From CAYJBH01 sp964368815 (lineage in GTDB: Bacteria; Bacillota; Clostridia; Oscillospirales; Ruminococcaceae): a DNA stretch of 64,000 bases. Each line of letters starts with the position of its first letter. Position 1 is the stretch's first letter. The notes beneath the pieces are model-generated. The model worked only from the letters and a program-made list of their open reading frames with translations, did no database searches and was not told the origin of the DNA. The stretch covers positions 218,575-282,574 of the forward strand of contig CAYJDA010000001.1 in NCBI GenBank assembly GCA_964368815.1, written 5' to 3'. The position numbers and the translations under genes are program-made. Shown in pieces: positions 7,780-16,707 of the stretch.

Positions 7780-9231
7780 TTATCCCATTTCGTTTTGTTT
7801 TTCAGTTAGCAGACGATATCTTTCATCCCACAATTTTTTTGATAGGTCGACATAATAGCTATGCGGATTTTCCATTCGCACAACCTCATCCCATAGCTTA
7901 TCAATGCTATTTATACAGTGCGCTCTTATTTCCTCAATATCAGGACTTTGATAACATAGAACACCTTTGTCGAAAATAATGTTATGCAACTGTTCTAACC
8001 TATAGTTTCTGAATGTAGTTTTTTTCCAGGTTTCTATGTGATCAAACAGGGTTAAAGGTTTAGATTCATCGATTATTTCATCATGCATACATATTAAATC
8101 TGCCTCGGCATAACCCGTCTCTACATCATAGATTCTGTATAGTTTTTTCAGGTGTGGTGTGGTCATCTTATCAACCGATTCCGATAACTTAATTCGTGGA
8201 ATAAACTTGCCTTCTTTTTGAATTGCAACCAGTTTATAAACCCCTCCAAACACCGGGTCACTCTTTGCTGTTATCAGCTTTTCACCTATTCCGTAACCGT
8301 CTACAGCCGCATTCTGAATCTGAAGATCCCTTACTATATATTCGTTAATAGAATTGCTGGCAATTATCTTAACATCGCTATACCCCGCAACATCTAACAT
8401 GCGACGTGCTTTTTTTGAAAGATACGCTATATCTCCACTGTCAATACGAACAGCAATCGGCCTTTGCCCAAGCGGCTTCAATATCTCATCAAAAACCTTA
8501 ATTGCATTAGGGATTCCACTATTTAAGGTTGAATAGGTATCCACCAGCAATGTACAGCTGTGCGGATAGCTTTTGGCATAAGCGACAAAAGCTTCGTATT
8601 CGCTATCAAAAAGCTGAACCCAGCTATGCGCCATTGTTCCCGACACAGGTATATTAAACATTCTTCCGGCCATAACATTGCTTGTCGCCTTACAGCCTGC
8701 TATATAAGCAGCACGTGAACCATAGTTGGCGGCATCATAACCCTGTGCTCGTCTCGCACCAAATTCCATAACTGCATGCTTGCCTGCCGCTCTTACAATT
8801 CTGTTTGCTTTAGTAGCAATAAGACTTTGATGGTTTACCGTACAGAGTAAAAACGTCTCTATAAGCTGAGCTTCGATAACCGGCCCAACAACGGTTATTA
8901 TCGGCTCATTTTTAAAGATAGGTGTACCCTCAGCTACCGAGTATACAGTACAACTAAATTTAAAATTTGCAAGATATTCTAAGAACTCTTGCGAAAATAG
9001 ATTTAAACCCTCTAAATATTCAATATCTTCACTTGAAAAATGCAGTTTTGTGATATATTCAATAATTTGTTGCAAGCCTGCAAAAATTGCAAATCCACCC
9101 TGATCCGGCACTCTACGAAAGAATAAATCAAAAACAACTATGTCATTGCCGTGGCCACAGTTAAGATATCCGTTCGACATGGTTAGCTCGTACAAATCCA
9201 TCAGCATGGATAGGTTACGGTTACTTATCAC
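7780..9231 (-). CDS. pncB: Nicotinate phosphoribosyltransferase
   Basis: A 483-residue enzyme that makes nicotinate mononucleotide from nicotinate and PRPP (the Preiss-Handler route to NAD), helped by ATP hydrolysis. Recognisable stretches are DLYELTMSNGYLNCGHGND at the N-terminus, EFGARRAQGYDAANYGSRAA in the middle (around the phosphorylated histidine region GTMAHSWVQLF) and VRIDSGDIAYLSKKAR for PRPP and phosphate binding. The length matches bacterial NAPRTases of about 480-490 residues. The start is the GTG at 9231, overlapping the dacA stop as GTGA and preceded by AGGAGG, so it is translationally coupled to dacA. Confidence 0.95.
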   Translation of the reverse strand: MISNRNLSMLMDLYELTMSNGYLNCGHGNDIVVFDLFFRRVPDQGGFAIFAGLQQIIEYITKLHFSSEDIEYLEGLNLFSQEFLEYLANFKFSCTVYSVAEGTPIFKNEPIITVVGPVIEAQLIETFLLCTVNHQSLIATKANRIVRAAGKHAVMEFGARRAQGYDAANYGSRAAYIAGCKATSNVMAGRMFNIPVSGTMAHSWVQLFDSEYEAFVAYAKSYPHSCTLLVDTYSTLNSGIPNAIKVFDEILKPLGQRPIAVRIDSGDIAYLSKKARRMLDVAGYSDVKIIASNSINEYIVRDLQIQNAAVDGYGIGEKLITAKSDPVFGGVYKLVAIQKEGKFIPRIKLSESVDKMTTPHLKKLYRIYDVETGYAEADLICMHDEIIDESKPLTLFDHIETWKKTTFRNYRLEQLHNIIFDKGVLCYQSPDIEEIRAHCINSIDKLWDEVVRMENPHSYYVDLSKKLWDERYRLLTEKQNEMG

Positions 9232-10571
9232 CTCATCCTCCTATTTACGTTTCTCCTTGCCTCACGTCTCTTGCGCAGGTTGTATCGGCGAATAGATAGT
9301 ACCAACAAAACCAAATAAACAACGACTCCAAAGGCAATAATTCCGAAAACCACTTTAAATGTTGTACTACCAAAAAAGGCAATTACTCTCGAGGTGAAAT
9401 ACAACAAATCGCTACGCTCATAACTCTGTGTTGCAAGTAGATCTGTAGTTCCAATTACAACATCCCCCCTCTTTACAGTTAACGTTCCGATTATAGAATC
9501 TTCCTCTACCGGGGTTTCAACATAATCGGGAAGATCGTAAATCCTTGTTAACGATCGTTCATCTTCCTCGTTATGGAGTAGTGAGTAGATGGAATGTGAA
9601 GGGTATAGCAACAAGGAATCACTATCTTCATTATATAGCAAGGGAACCTGCTCCACCGGTGCACCCGCTTCAATAACAGATCTAACTGTAAAATTGTTAT
9701 AAGCCCAGTTGTAGATGTCTGCGGTAATATCAAAAGCTGGCTTACCGGACAGTGCTTCGCCTGCAGCATTAACGCCATCTGAATCGGCACCCATTACCAC
9801 CAACAGGTAGTTTTCACCGTTTTGGCTAGATGTTGAAATATAATTATGACCTGCCTCGGGAAGTGTTCCCGTTTTAACTCCAAATACATAATCTTTATAG
9901 TATGAGGTGTTCTCATCCTGCATAGCACAGGTAGTTACAAGTATTCTTTGTTCGGTATGCTTATTGTTCGGCGGGATGATATATCTGGAGGAGTTAGATG
10001 CCTCCACAAATGAGGGATGGTTTATTGCCTCCATAGTAATAATAGCCATATCCCGCGCTGTTGTATATTGTTCTTCATGGTGAAGTCCGTGGGCATTCAT
10101 AAAGTTAGTGGAATTGCAGCCAAGTTGTATGGCACGCTGGTTCATTTCGGCAAAAAAGTTAGCCATCTCCCCTCCTGAGAGGTAATCCGCCACTATGGAT
10201 GCAGCTTCGTTTGCACTTTGGAGCAGCATGGAATATAGTGCCTGTTCTGCCGTTATTGTCTCACCCTGACGGATATCAGCAGTGGAAACATTTAACCCCA
10301 CAAATTCATCATAAATATAATTTGGAGCTGTCATGGTTATATTCTGAAGATCAGGTACTTTCTCTATTAATAATAACGAGGTCATAATTTTGGTAAGCGA
10401 GGCAGGAGGACGAGGGGTGTCGGCATTTTTTTCATACACCACCGAATTACTGTCAAGATTAATAAGAATCACCGATTCTGCATTAACCTCGAAATCTGGT
10501 TCAAATTCAGCACTAACTGATAAACTCATTGCTAAACTTAAAACAATAATTATGAATAAATACTTTTTCAT
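9228..10571 (-). CDS. D-alanyl-D-alanine carboxypeptidase (class A low-mass PBP, DacA/DacF type)
   Basis: A 447-residue secreted, membrane-anchored peptidase S11 that trims the terminal D-Ala of peptidoglycan stem peptides. The signal peptide is residues 1-21. The three active-site motifs are in place: SLTK (58-61), SAN (119-121) and KTG (233-235). A C-terminal TM segment around residues 400-425 is followed by a basic tail, so the catalytic domain faces outside. This is unlike the usual amphipathic-helix anchor of PBP5. It overlaps pncB by 4 bp. In spore formers such enzymes can act on vegetative wall or on cortex; which applies here is not clear. Confidence 0.93.
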   Translation of the reverse strand: MKKYLFIIIVLSLAMSLSVSAEFEPDFEVNAESVILINLDSNSVVYEKNADTPRPPASLTKIMTSLLLIEKVPDLQNITMTAPNYIYDEFVGLNVSTADIRQGETITAEQALYSMLLQSANEAASIVADYLSGGEMANFFAEMNQRAIQLGCNSTNFMNAHGLHHEEQYTTARDMAIITMEAINHPSFVEASNSSRYIIPPNNKHTEQRILVTTCAMQDENTSYYKDYVFGVKTGTLPEAGHNYISTSSQNGENYLLVVMGADSDGVNAAGEALSGKPAFDITADIYNWAYNNFTVRSVIEAGAPVEQVPLLYNEDSDSLLLYPSHSIYSLLHNEEDERSLTRIYDLPDYVETPVEEDSIIGTLTVKRGDVVIGTTDLLATQSYERSDLLYFTSRVIAFFGSTTFKVVFGIIAFGVVVYLVLLVLSIRRYNLRKRREARRNVNRRMR

Positions 10572-10632
10572 GTAGACAAAATCACCTTTTTGTTGTATAG
10601 TAGTATAATAACACTAAAAAAATGGAGGGAAT

Positions 10633-11166
10633 ATGACAAATATTTGGCATGATATTAACCCAAGTAGAATAAACCCATCAGATTTTATTGCGGTAATTGA
10701 AATTGAAAAGGGAAGCAAAAAGAAATATGAACTGGATAAAGAGACAGGGCATATTATGCTTGACAGAATTCTTCACACCTCTACCCACTATCCCGCAAAC
10801 TACGGTTTAATCCCAAGAACATACGCTGATGATGATGATCCACTCGACGTTGTGGTAATAAGTAGCGAAGTTATTCGCCCACTAAGCCTTGTTAGATGTT
10901 ATCCCATAGGAGTAATGTCCATGTTGGATAACGATAGAATGGACCACAAAATAATTGCCATTCCGTTTGAAGACCCCTCATACAACAGCTACAAGGACAT
11001 TAGCGAACTTCCTGTACATATCTTTAATGAGATGAGCCACTTTTTCCAGGTTTACAAAAACCTGGAGAAGAAGGAAACAGTTGTTAACGATGTCGAAAAC
11101 CGTGAGGTTGCCATGCAGGTTATCCAGGATGCGCTTGACCATTACATTGAAAAATACTGTAGATAA
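10633..11166 (+). CDS. ppa: Inorganic pyrophosphatase, family I
   Basis: A 177-residue soluble enzyme that hydrolyses pyrophosphate to two phosphates and pulls biosynthetic reactions forward. The metal-binding stretch YADDDDPLDVVVIS and the upstream HYPANYGLIPRT are intact, as is GVMSMLDNDRMDHKIIAIP with its acidic ligands. The length is that of bacterial family I enzymes. RBS GGAGGGA precedes the ATG. It is divergent from dacA, and a -10 TATAAT at 10604-10609 is likely part of its promoter. It is the intact counterpart of the degenerate copy at 873. Confidence 0.95.
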   Translation: MTNIWHDINPSRINPSDFIAVIEIEKGSKKKYELDKETGHIMLDRILHTSTHYPANYGLIPRTYADDDDPLDVVVISSEVIRPLSLVRCYPIGVMSMLDNDRMDHKIIAIPFEDPSYNSYKDISELPVHIFNEMSHFFQVYKNLEKKETVVNDVENREVAMQVIQDALDHYIEKYCR

Positions 11167-11172
11167 TCCAAC

Positions 11173-12126
11173 TTAAAATTTATCATTCGTCCGCCTTGCG
11201 ATTATAAATCGCGGGCGGCGTTTTGTTTCAAGATAAATTTTGCCAATATATTCACCGATTATTCCAAGACATAAAAGCTGTACCCCGCCCATAAAAAAAA
11301 TTGCAAAGGTCATGCTGGTCCAACCACTTACGGTACTGCCAAAAAAATATTCCAAAACCGCCCAGATTGCACCGGCAAATCCAACCAAAGAAATAAAAAC
11401 GCCAACCGTTGTTATAAGATGTAACGGACGATTTGAAAGGCTGGTGATTCCATCTATTGCCAGTGCTAACATTTTGGAAAGAGGGTAATGGCTTTCTCCC
11501 GCTAATCTCTTTGTGCGCTTATATTCTACGGTAGCTGTTTTGAAACCCACGAGCGGAACAAGACCTCTTAAAAAAAGGTTAACTTCTTCAAATTCAAAAA
11601 GTGCATCTAATGCCTTTTTTGATAAAAGCCTATAGTCTGCATGGTTATAGACAACCGAAGCACCCATGGAATTAATAAACTTGTAGAAGCTTTCTGCTGT
11701 AAAACGTTTAAAAAAACTATCTGTTTCGCGGCTGTTACGCACACCATATACGACATCGCACCCGTTTTGGTACTCCTGAATAAATCCGTCCATAGCGTTA
11801 ATATCGTCCTGACCATCACAATCGATGGAAATCGAAACATCGCAATATTGTGATGCTTCAAAAAGTCCTGCAAGCAGTGCATTTTGGTGACCCCTGTTTC
11901 GAGAAAGAGATATTCCACAATATAATTTATCTTTTTCAGCAAGAGCTTCTATAATTTCATAGGTGTTATCGGTAGAGCCATCGTTCACAAACATAACACG
12001 GCTTTTTTCCGAAATGCTCCCTGCCTTAATAAAGCCATCTACCTTATCACGAAACATTTCACAGGTTTTGGGCAAAACCTGTGACTCATTATAACAAGGG
12101 ATAACAAGATATAAAACTGGTAACAT
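11173..12126 (-). CDS. Family 2 glycosyltransferase, membrane-bound (GtrB/DPM1-like)
   Basis: A 317-residue enzyme likely to transfer a sugar from a nucleotide sugar to polyprenyl phosphate. The GT-A domain begins YLVIPCYNES (about residues 5-14). FVNDGSTDNTYEII follows, and the acidic SIDCDGQDD motif binds the metal and nucleotide. LSRNRGHQNALLAG is typical of the GtrB/DPM1 branch. Two C-terminal TM segments (about 232-255 and 265-292) anchor it in the membrane. The start ATG at 12126 has a weak GAGG site. It stands alone, so the acceptor and the polymer it serves are unknown. Confidence 0.9.
   Translation of the reverse strand: MLPVLYLVIPCYNESQVLPKTCEMFRDKVDGFIKAGSISEKSRVMFVNDGSTDNTYEIIEALAEKDKLYCGISLSRNRGHQNALLAGLFEASQYCDVSISIDCDGQDDINAMDGFIQEYQNGCDVVYGVRNSRETDSFFKRFTAESFYKFINSMGASVVYNHADYRLLSKKALDALFEFEEVNLFLRGLVPLVGFKTATVEYKRTKRLAGESHYPLSKMLALAIDGITSLSNRPLHLITTVGVFISLVGFAGAIWAVLEYFFGSTVSGWTSMTFAIFFMGGVQLLCLGIIGEYIGKIYLETKRRPRFIIARRTNDKF
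11191..11228 (+). terminator. Terminator after ppa, overlapping the glycosyltransferase 3' end
   Basis: Stem CCGCC..GCGATT against AATCGC.GGCGG (11191-11219) with a small internal mismatch, followed by TTTTGTTT. It lies within the last codons of the convergent GT2 gene. Confidence 0.75.
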
Positions 12127-12191
12127 AAAAGCCTCATAACAGATTTATTTTATTGATTATATCATAAAACAACGAAATAATCAACGAATTT

Positions 12192-12256
12192 TGCCGAAAG
12201 AAAAAAACAACTAATAATATATTTCAACAAATACCGCCTACAAATCTAACTATAAT
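12192..12256 (+). promoter_or_regulatory. Candidate Spo0A box and -10 element upstream of spoIIE
   Basis: TGCCGAA (12192-12198) matches the Spo0A box consensus TGNCGAA. A TATAAT (12251-12256) lies 36 bp before the spoIIE ATG and lacks a good -35 at 17 bp, as expected of an activator-dependent promoter. Confidence 0.5.
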
Positions 12257-12291
12257 ATAATCTGAAGTTAAAATGATTTAGGAGGTTAAAG

Positions 12292-14664
12292 ATGGGACCC
12301 GCTGTAAAAGCAAGGTTTGCACGCATAGTAGAATTAATATCAAGGAAAACGCCTTTTCTTTTGCAGGTTGGTATTGCGGTATTTGCCTTTTTTGCATCCT
12401 CAGCAAATCTATTTAACGGACTCTTCCCTTTAGGTATTGCCGTAGCAACCGGATCCTCCGACCACTATGCAATAGCAGCTTCGGTAGGAGCAATACTTGG
12501 TTATATTGCTTTTCATGATATTACAACTGCTATGCAGTATGGTATAGCAGTTGTTGCCGCTTTGGTAATCAGACCTTTTTTCGGTGGTGTAAAGAACCGT
12601 GTTTTAGTAATGGGATCCATTCCTTTAGTTGCAACATTATCTCTTCTTTTCATGCGCTTGTTACTTCCTTTTATAATCGAAGAATCACAGGTTAAGCTGC
12701 TTGCTGTTCTAAGCGAATCTATGCTCATTTTATTCACTGCCTTTATGCTATCAATTTTTTCGAGTGAAATTGTTCGCCCCGAAAGATTTTCTCAGCTTTC
12801 CGGCGAGGGTAAAGCGTCCTTGGTTTTTGTATTTATGACTCTAGCCGCAACATTATTAAGTATCACCCCCTTTGATTTTAATCTCGGAGTATGCCTTGTG
12901 GGATTGTTAACCTGTATTCTTGCATACAGCTACGGAGAGCGCATATGCGGTGTTTTTGCTGTAGCGGTTCTAACAGCATTTTCGGCAACAAGACCCGAGC
13001 TTATTCACAGCGCAATAGGGATTTCTGTAGGTGGCTTGTTTGCAGGACTGCTAAGTCATGGCGAAAAGCTGGGGGTTGCAACCTTGTTTTTTGGATGCAG
13101 TGTTTTTGGCATGGTGATGGCCCCCACCACCACCTCTGCAGCTGGTTATATAATTGAAATATTGTTAGCTACAACGTTGTTTATTATTTTACCGAAAGCA
13201 GTCCTTAAAACCGGTTATCAGTCAGATTCCACAACGCCTGATGTTCGTTCTATAGCGGGTTTCATTTCAGGAAGACTGCAAAACTTTGCAGCAGCATTAA
13301 ATGAAATTAACGAGGTTGTTTGCGAGGTATTCGTTCGCAGTACCACAAAAAACATGGGAGGACAAAGCATTGCAATAGATTACGCAGTTGATAACTGCTG
13401 TAAAGGTTGTAGCGGCTATGAAAGTTGTTGGAACAACTATACTAACGACACGCTCGACGCTATGCATTCAGCATTTTCGGCTATTGCCGGACGTGGGAGT
13501 GTTGGACCGCTTTGGTTGGGAGAAATATTTAAACATCGGTGTTCTAAAATTAATGATTTATGCAGTATTTTACACAAAGGGCATGCTATTGCTGCGGCAG
13601 AGCGAAGCAGATTAATGAAATCTGAGATGATGAGGGGAACGTTATCTGAACAATTTTCCGCTATGGGAAGTGCATTACATGTACTTGCAGGTGAAATATA
13701 TCGTGAGGAAAGTGTTGATAGAAATAAAACGGCAAAGGTAATTTCGCTGTTCAAAGAGCTGGGATTAGCGCCTATCGAAGGTTCGGTTGTTATAGAAAAA
13801 AATGAAAAAATGCGTATATCAGTTAGTTGTTGTCGTGTTTTTCTTGAGCCTGCTCAGCGTACTGCTTTAACCGAGGAGGTTGGCTATCTTTTAAACAGAA
13901 AGTTCTTTCCCTGTGTTATTAAAGATTTTGAATCCATAACATTATTTGAACTATATGAAGTGGCTCAGTTCACCATCGAGTTTGCCGCCTCGGGAAAAGC
14001 AGCCGATAATAGTGGAGTTAACGGTGATATATTAAAAACGTTTAGCGACGATTACGGAAACGCTCATGCAATTCTCAGCGATGGGATGGGTAAAGGAAGA
14101 GCAGCAGCAATTGATGCAAGTGTTGCCGCAGTTTTAAGCTCTCGTCTCTTATCGGCCGGTTTTAAAACCGAAGAGGTAGCAAGGCTGGTAAATGTTGCGC
14201 TTTCACTTAAAGCAAACGAGGAGAGTGGAGCTACACTTGATATCCTTTCGGTAAATCTTTATACCGGCAATGGAGTTATATTCAAGGCGGGAGCAGCGCC
14301 TACATATCACATCTCCGGAGATGAAATACATTGCATAAATGCAGTAACTCTACCAATAGGAATAATGCCAAACGTAAAAGGAACTGAAGTTAAGATAAAA
14401 TTAAAACTTTTTGATATATTAATAATGGTGAGTGATGGCACAATTGGCGATGAACCTGACTGGCTTCCTGATTTAATAGATCGGCTACAGTATAAGAATT
14501 CACGTGAAATTGCATCAGCTATAATTGAAACGGCAAAAAACCGCGATAGCAACAATCAATACGGCGACGATATGTCGGTTATCGTTTTAAAAATAATTCC
14601 TGCAACAACAATACATAGACGAGAAGATTCTAAAGAAGAGGTTACTTCTGCAACTGCTGTTTAA
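12292..14664 (+). CDS. spoIIE: Stage II sporulation protein E
   Basis: A 790-residue membrane phosphatase that dephosphorylates SpoIIAA and so releases sigma F in the forespore; it also helps asymmetric division. The N-terminal third holds about ten hydrophobic segments. A central region with a Cys cluster (NCCKGCSGYESCWNN) follows. The C-terminal PP2C-like domain has ILSDGMGKGRAAAIDAS (about residues 592-608) and VSDGTIGDEPDW, which carry metal-binding aspartates. The length is close to the 827 residues of the B. subtilis protein. RBS TTAGGAGG is very strong. It is good evidence that the host forms endospores. Confidence 0.96.
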   Translation: MGPAVKARFARIVELISRKTPFLLQVGIAVFAFFASSANLFNGLFPLGIAVATGSSDHYAIAASVGAILGYIAFHDITTAMQYGIAVVAALVIRPFFGGVKNRVLVMGSIPLVATLSLLFMRLLLPFIIEESQVKLLAVLSESMLILFTAFMLSIFSSEIVRPERFSQLSGEGKASLVFVFMTLAATLLSITPFDFNLGVCLVGLLTCILAYSYGERICGVFAVAVLTAFSATRPELIHSAIGISVGGLFAGLLSHGEKLGVATLFFGCSVFGMVMAPTTTSAAGYIIEILLATTLFIILPKAVLKTGYQSDSTTPDVRSIAGFISGRLQNFAAALNEINEVVCEVFVRSTTKNMGGQSIAIDYAVDNCCKGCSGYESCWNNYTNDTLDAMHSAFSAIAGRGSVGPLWLGEIFKHRCSKINDLCSILHKGHAIAAAERSRLMKSEMMRGTLSEQFSAMGSALHVLAGEIYREESVDRNKTAKVISLFKELGLAPIEGSVVIEKNEKMRISVSCCRVFLEPAQRTALTEEVGYLLNRKFFPCVIKDFESITLFELYEVAQFTIEFAASGKAADNSGVNGDILKTFSDDYGNAHAILSDGMGKGRAAAIDASVAAVLSSRLLSAGFKTEEVARLVNVALSLKANEESGATLDILSVNLYTGNGVIFKAGAAPTYHISGDEIHCINAVTLPIGIMPNVKGTEVKIKLKLFDILIMVSDGTIGDEPDWLPDLIDRLQYKNSREIASAIIETAKNRDSNNQYGDDMSVIVLKIIPATTIHRREDSKEEVTSATAV

Positions 14665-14706
14665 GTTTATAACAATGCCTACATGACATATTAATAAAAT
14701 AATAAA

Positions 14707-14748
14707 AAATGAGCATCGCTCTGCAAAAGCAGTAAGCAATGCTCATTT
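14707..14748. terminator. Bidirectional terminator between spoIIE and the carbohydrate operon
   Basis: AATGAGCAT (14708-14716) pairs with ATGCTCATT (14739-14747), with an inner CTGC/GCAG pair and A/T tracts on both sides. Confidence 0.8.
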
Positions 14749-14783
14749 ATTGAAGTAAATAAATGCTATTCCCCTTTTGCTTA

Positions 14784-15734
14784 TTAGGGATTAACTACAT
14801 TTGTTGGGGAACCGGACAGAAATGCTTTTACGTTATCTTCTGCTATAGACATGAGTCTTTGGCGGCTTTCCTTTGGTGCCCAGGCAATATGTGGTGTTAT
14901 AATACAGTTTTTTGCTTTTAGCAAAACGTTATCTGCCTTGATAGGCTCGCTGGAAACAACATCCACTGCGGCGGCCGCAACCTTCCCACTATTAAGTGCA
15001 TCTGCCAAATCCTGTTCTACAATTAGCGGTCCACGAGAGTCGTTTAAAATAATAACGCCGTCTTTCATTTTTGCAATGCTTTCCTTGCACACTATTCCCT
15101 CTGTTGATGGGAACAAGGGACAGTGCAATGATATGATATCAGACTGTGCAAGCAGTTCGTCAAGCGAAACCATTTTTGCTAAATCGGTATTTACCGGCAT
15201 ACTATCATAAGCAATAACCTTTAAACCAAAAGCAAGTGCAATTTGAGCAACTGCTTGGCCAATGCGTCCGAATCCCACTATACCCATAGTTTTGTCTTTT
15301 AGTTCGATAAGAGGGTAATCCCAAAAACAAAAATCGGGACAGCTTTCCCATTTTCCTGCAAAAACCTGGTCACTATGATAGCCTACGTGATGGCAAACTT
15401 CCAACAATAAGGCAAACGTATACTGTGCTACTGCCTGGGTTCCGTAGGTTGGAATATTACAAACTGGGATGCCATGTTTCTTTGCCGCTACTATGTCAAC
15501 TACATTATAACCTGTGGCCAATACGCCGACGTACTTAATATTAGTGCATAAATCAAAGGTTTCAGCGCTCAATGGAGTTTTATTTGTAATAACCAACTCC
15601 GCGTCGCCAATACGCTCTACGATTAGGTCGGTAGATGTACGATCGTATACTGTTAAATCACCAAATGACTCAAACACATCCCAGGATAAATCTCCCGGAT
15701 TTTCGGTATAGCCATCTAAAATAACAATTTTCAT
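14784..15734 (-). CDS. NAD-dependent D-2-hydroxyacid dehydrogenase (hydroxypyruvate/glycerate type)
   Basis: A 316-residue two-domain dehydrogenase that interconverts 2-keto acids and D-2-hydroxy acids. The Rossmann motif GFGRIGQAVAQIALAFGLKV is followed by YDS, whose acidic residue favours NAD over NADP. Catalytic Arg is in ILNDSRGP, Glu is in VVSSEPI and His is in ITPHIAWAP. It is the last gene of the minus-strand carbohydrate operon, 14 bp after the isomerase, and may act on hydroxypyruvate, glyoxylate or a sugar-acid fragment. The substrate is not determined by sequence. RBS AGGAG precedes the ATG. Confidence 0.92.
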   Translation of the reverse strand: MKIVILDGYTENPGDLSWDVFESFGDLTVYDRTSTDLIVERIGDAELVITNKTPLSAETFDLCTNIKYVGVLATGYNVVDIVAAKKHGIPVCNIPTYGTQAVAQYTFALLLEVCHHVGYHSDQVFAGKWESCPDFCFWDYPLIELKDKTMGIVGFGRIGQAVAQIALAFGLKVIAYDSMPVNTDLAKMVSLDELLAQSDIISLHCPLFPSTEGIVCKESIAKMKDGVIILNDSRGPLIVEQDLADALNSGKVAAAAVDVVSSEPIKADNVLLKAKNCIITPHIAWAPKESRQRLMSIAEDNVKAFLSGSPTNVVNP

Positions 15735-15748
15735 ATTTTATACTCCTA

Positions 15749-16645
15749 TTAATCTTCGAGCAGTGCCCACGCGCGATTGATAACACGTTTAGTATTTGCA
15801 ACAATTATATCCGAATCTTCATTTGCCCAAGGTTTTACTTCAAACGACAATACATAGGGTGCATCCGCATTAAAAAAACCTTCCTGTTTAAGCACTCTAA
15901 AAAAGTCTATCAGCTCGGGTGTATCGTTAGCACTATCAGGGAAACCAAAACGTGGATGCAAATCACCATAAGCTTCAAACCCGGGTTTTACAACTGCATT
16001 TCCTATATGAAAATGAGTGATGTATGGGCGTAAGGTCTGAATAACAAAACGAGACGTTTCATAAGTAGTGGGAAAATGACTTAGATCTACAATCAATCCA
16101 AAATTGTTGTGCTTTTTTCGTATAGTTGCAGCAAACTCTGCAGCATATGGGGCCGGCCCGATTAATGACGCTTTATCCATATCATAATCAAACACCTCAA
16201 GCTCAATTATCATTCCTTTGGTAGCTGCATAGCTGCATATTGCATCTGTAGTTTTTATTAGCTGTTCAAAGGAAAGATCTTTTGTTTTCTCCTCCCACTT
16301 GCCGGAAAGAAAAGCTATACCCTTTGCTCCAAGATATTCTGCTTCATCAATTGCTTGCATTAAGGTTTCTTCTGCTTTTTTTCGTCCTCCCTCGTCAATA
16401 TCGTTAGGGTTAAGCTTCGGCCCTAGCAGGCGTGGTTGCGCTCCGTAACAAACTTTTAAGTGAGACTGTGCTAATAGTTCTTTTGCCATTTTACGTTGTT
16501 CATCATCAGGAATTAAACAGATTTCAATGGCGTCAAAAAAATCATCCTTCGCCACCTTTTTTATCGCCTCACACGAGCTCAGTTCCGGGTAACTCATCCA
16601 CTGAATTGTTCCCATTTGGAAATATTTGTGTATTGAGTCTTTCAT
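15749..16645 (-). CDS. Sugar phosphate isomerase/epimerase, TIM barrel
   Basis: A protein of about 298 residues of the xylose isomerase-like TIM barrel family (AP endonuclease family 2 fold). Metal-ligand positions are visible in IIELEVFDYD (Glu), LIVDLSHFPT (Asp and His), ITHFHIGNAV (His) and LSFEVKPW (Glu). Such enzymes isomerise or epimerise free sugars, keto-sugars or inositols. Four start options exist; the ATG at 16645 has the best spacing from AGAAAGG, while the ATG at 16654 sits too close to it. It lies between the hydrolase and the dehydrogenase genes, so it likely handles the released monosaccharide. Confidence 0.88.
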   Translation of the reverse strand: MKDSIHKYFQMGTIQWMSYPELSSCEAIKKVAKDDFFDAIEICLIPDDEQRKMAKELLAQSHLKVCYGAQPRLLGPKLNPNDIDEGGRKKAEETLMQAIDEAEYLGAKGIAFLSGKWEEKTKDLSFEQLIKTTDAICSYAATKGMIIELEVFDYDMDKASLIGPAPYAAEFAATIRKKHNNFGLIVDLSHFPTTYETSRFVIQTLRPYITHFHIGNAVVKPGFEAYGDLHPRFGFPDSANDTPELIDFFRVLKQEGFFNADAPYVLSFEVKPWANEDSDIIVANTKRVINRAWALLED

Positions 16646-16707
16646 CGACATCATTCCTTTCTGTTAATTATACGGAAATTATACTATACAGCATATTTTT
16701 TTTCAAG

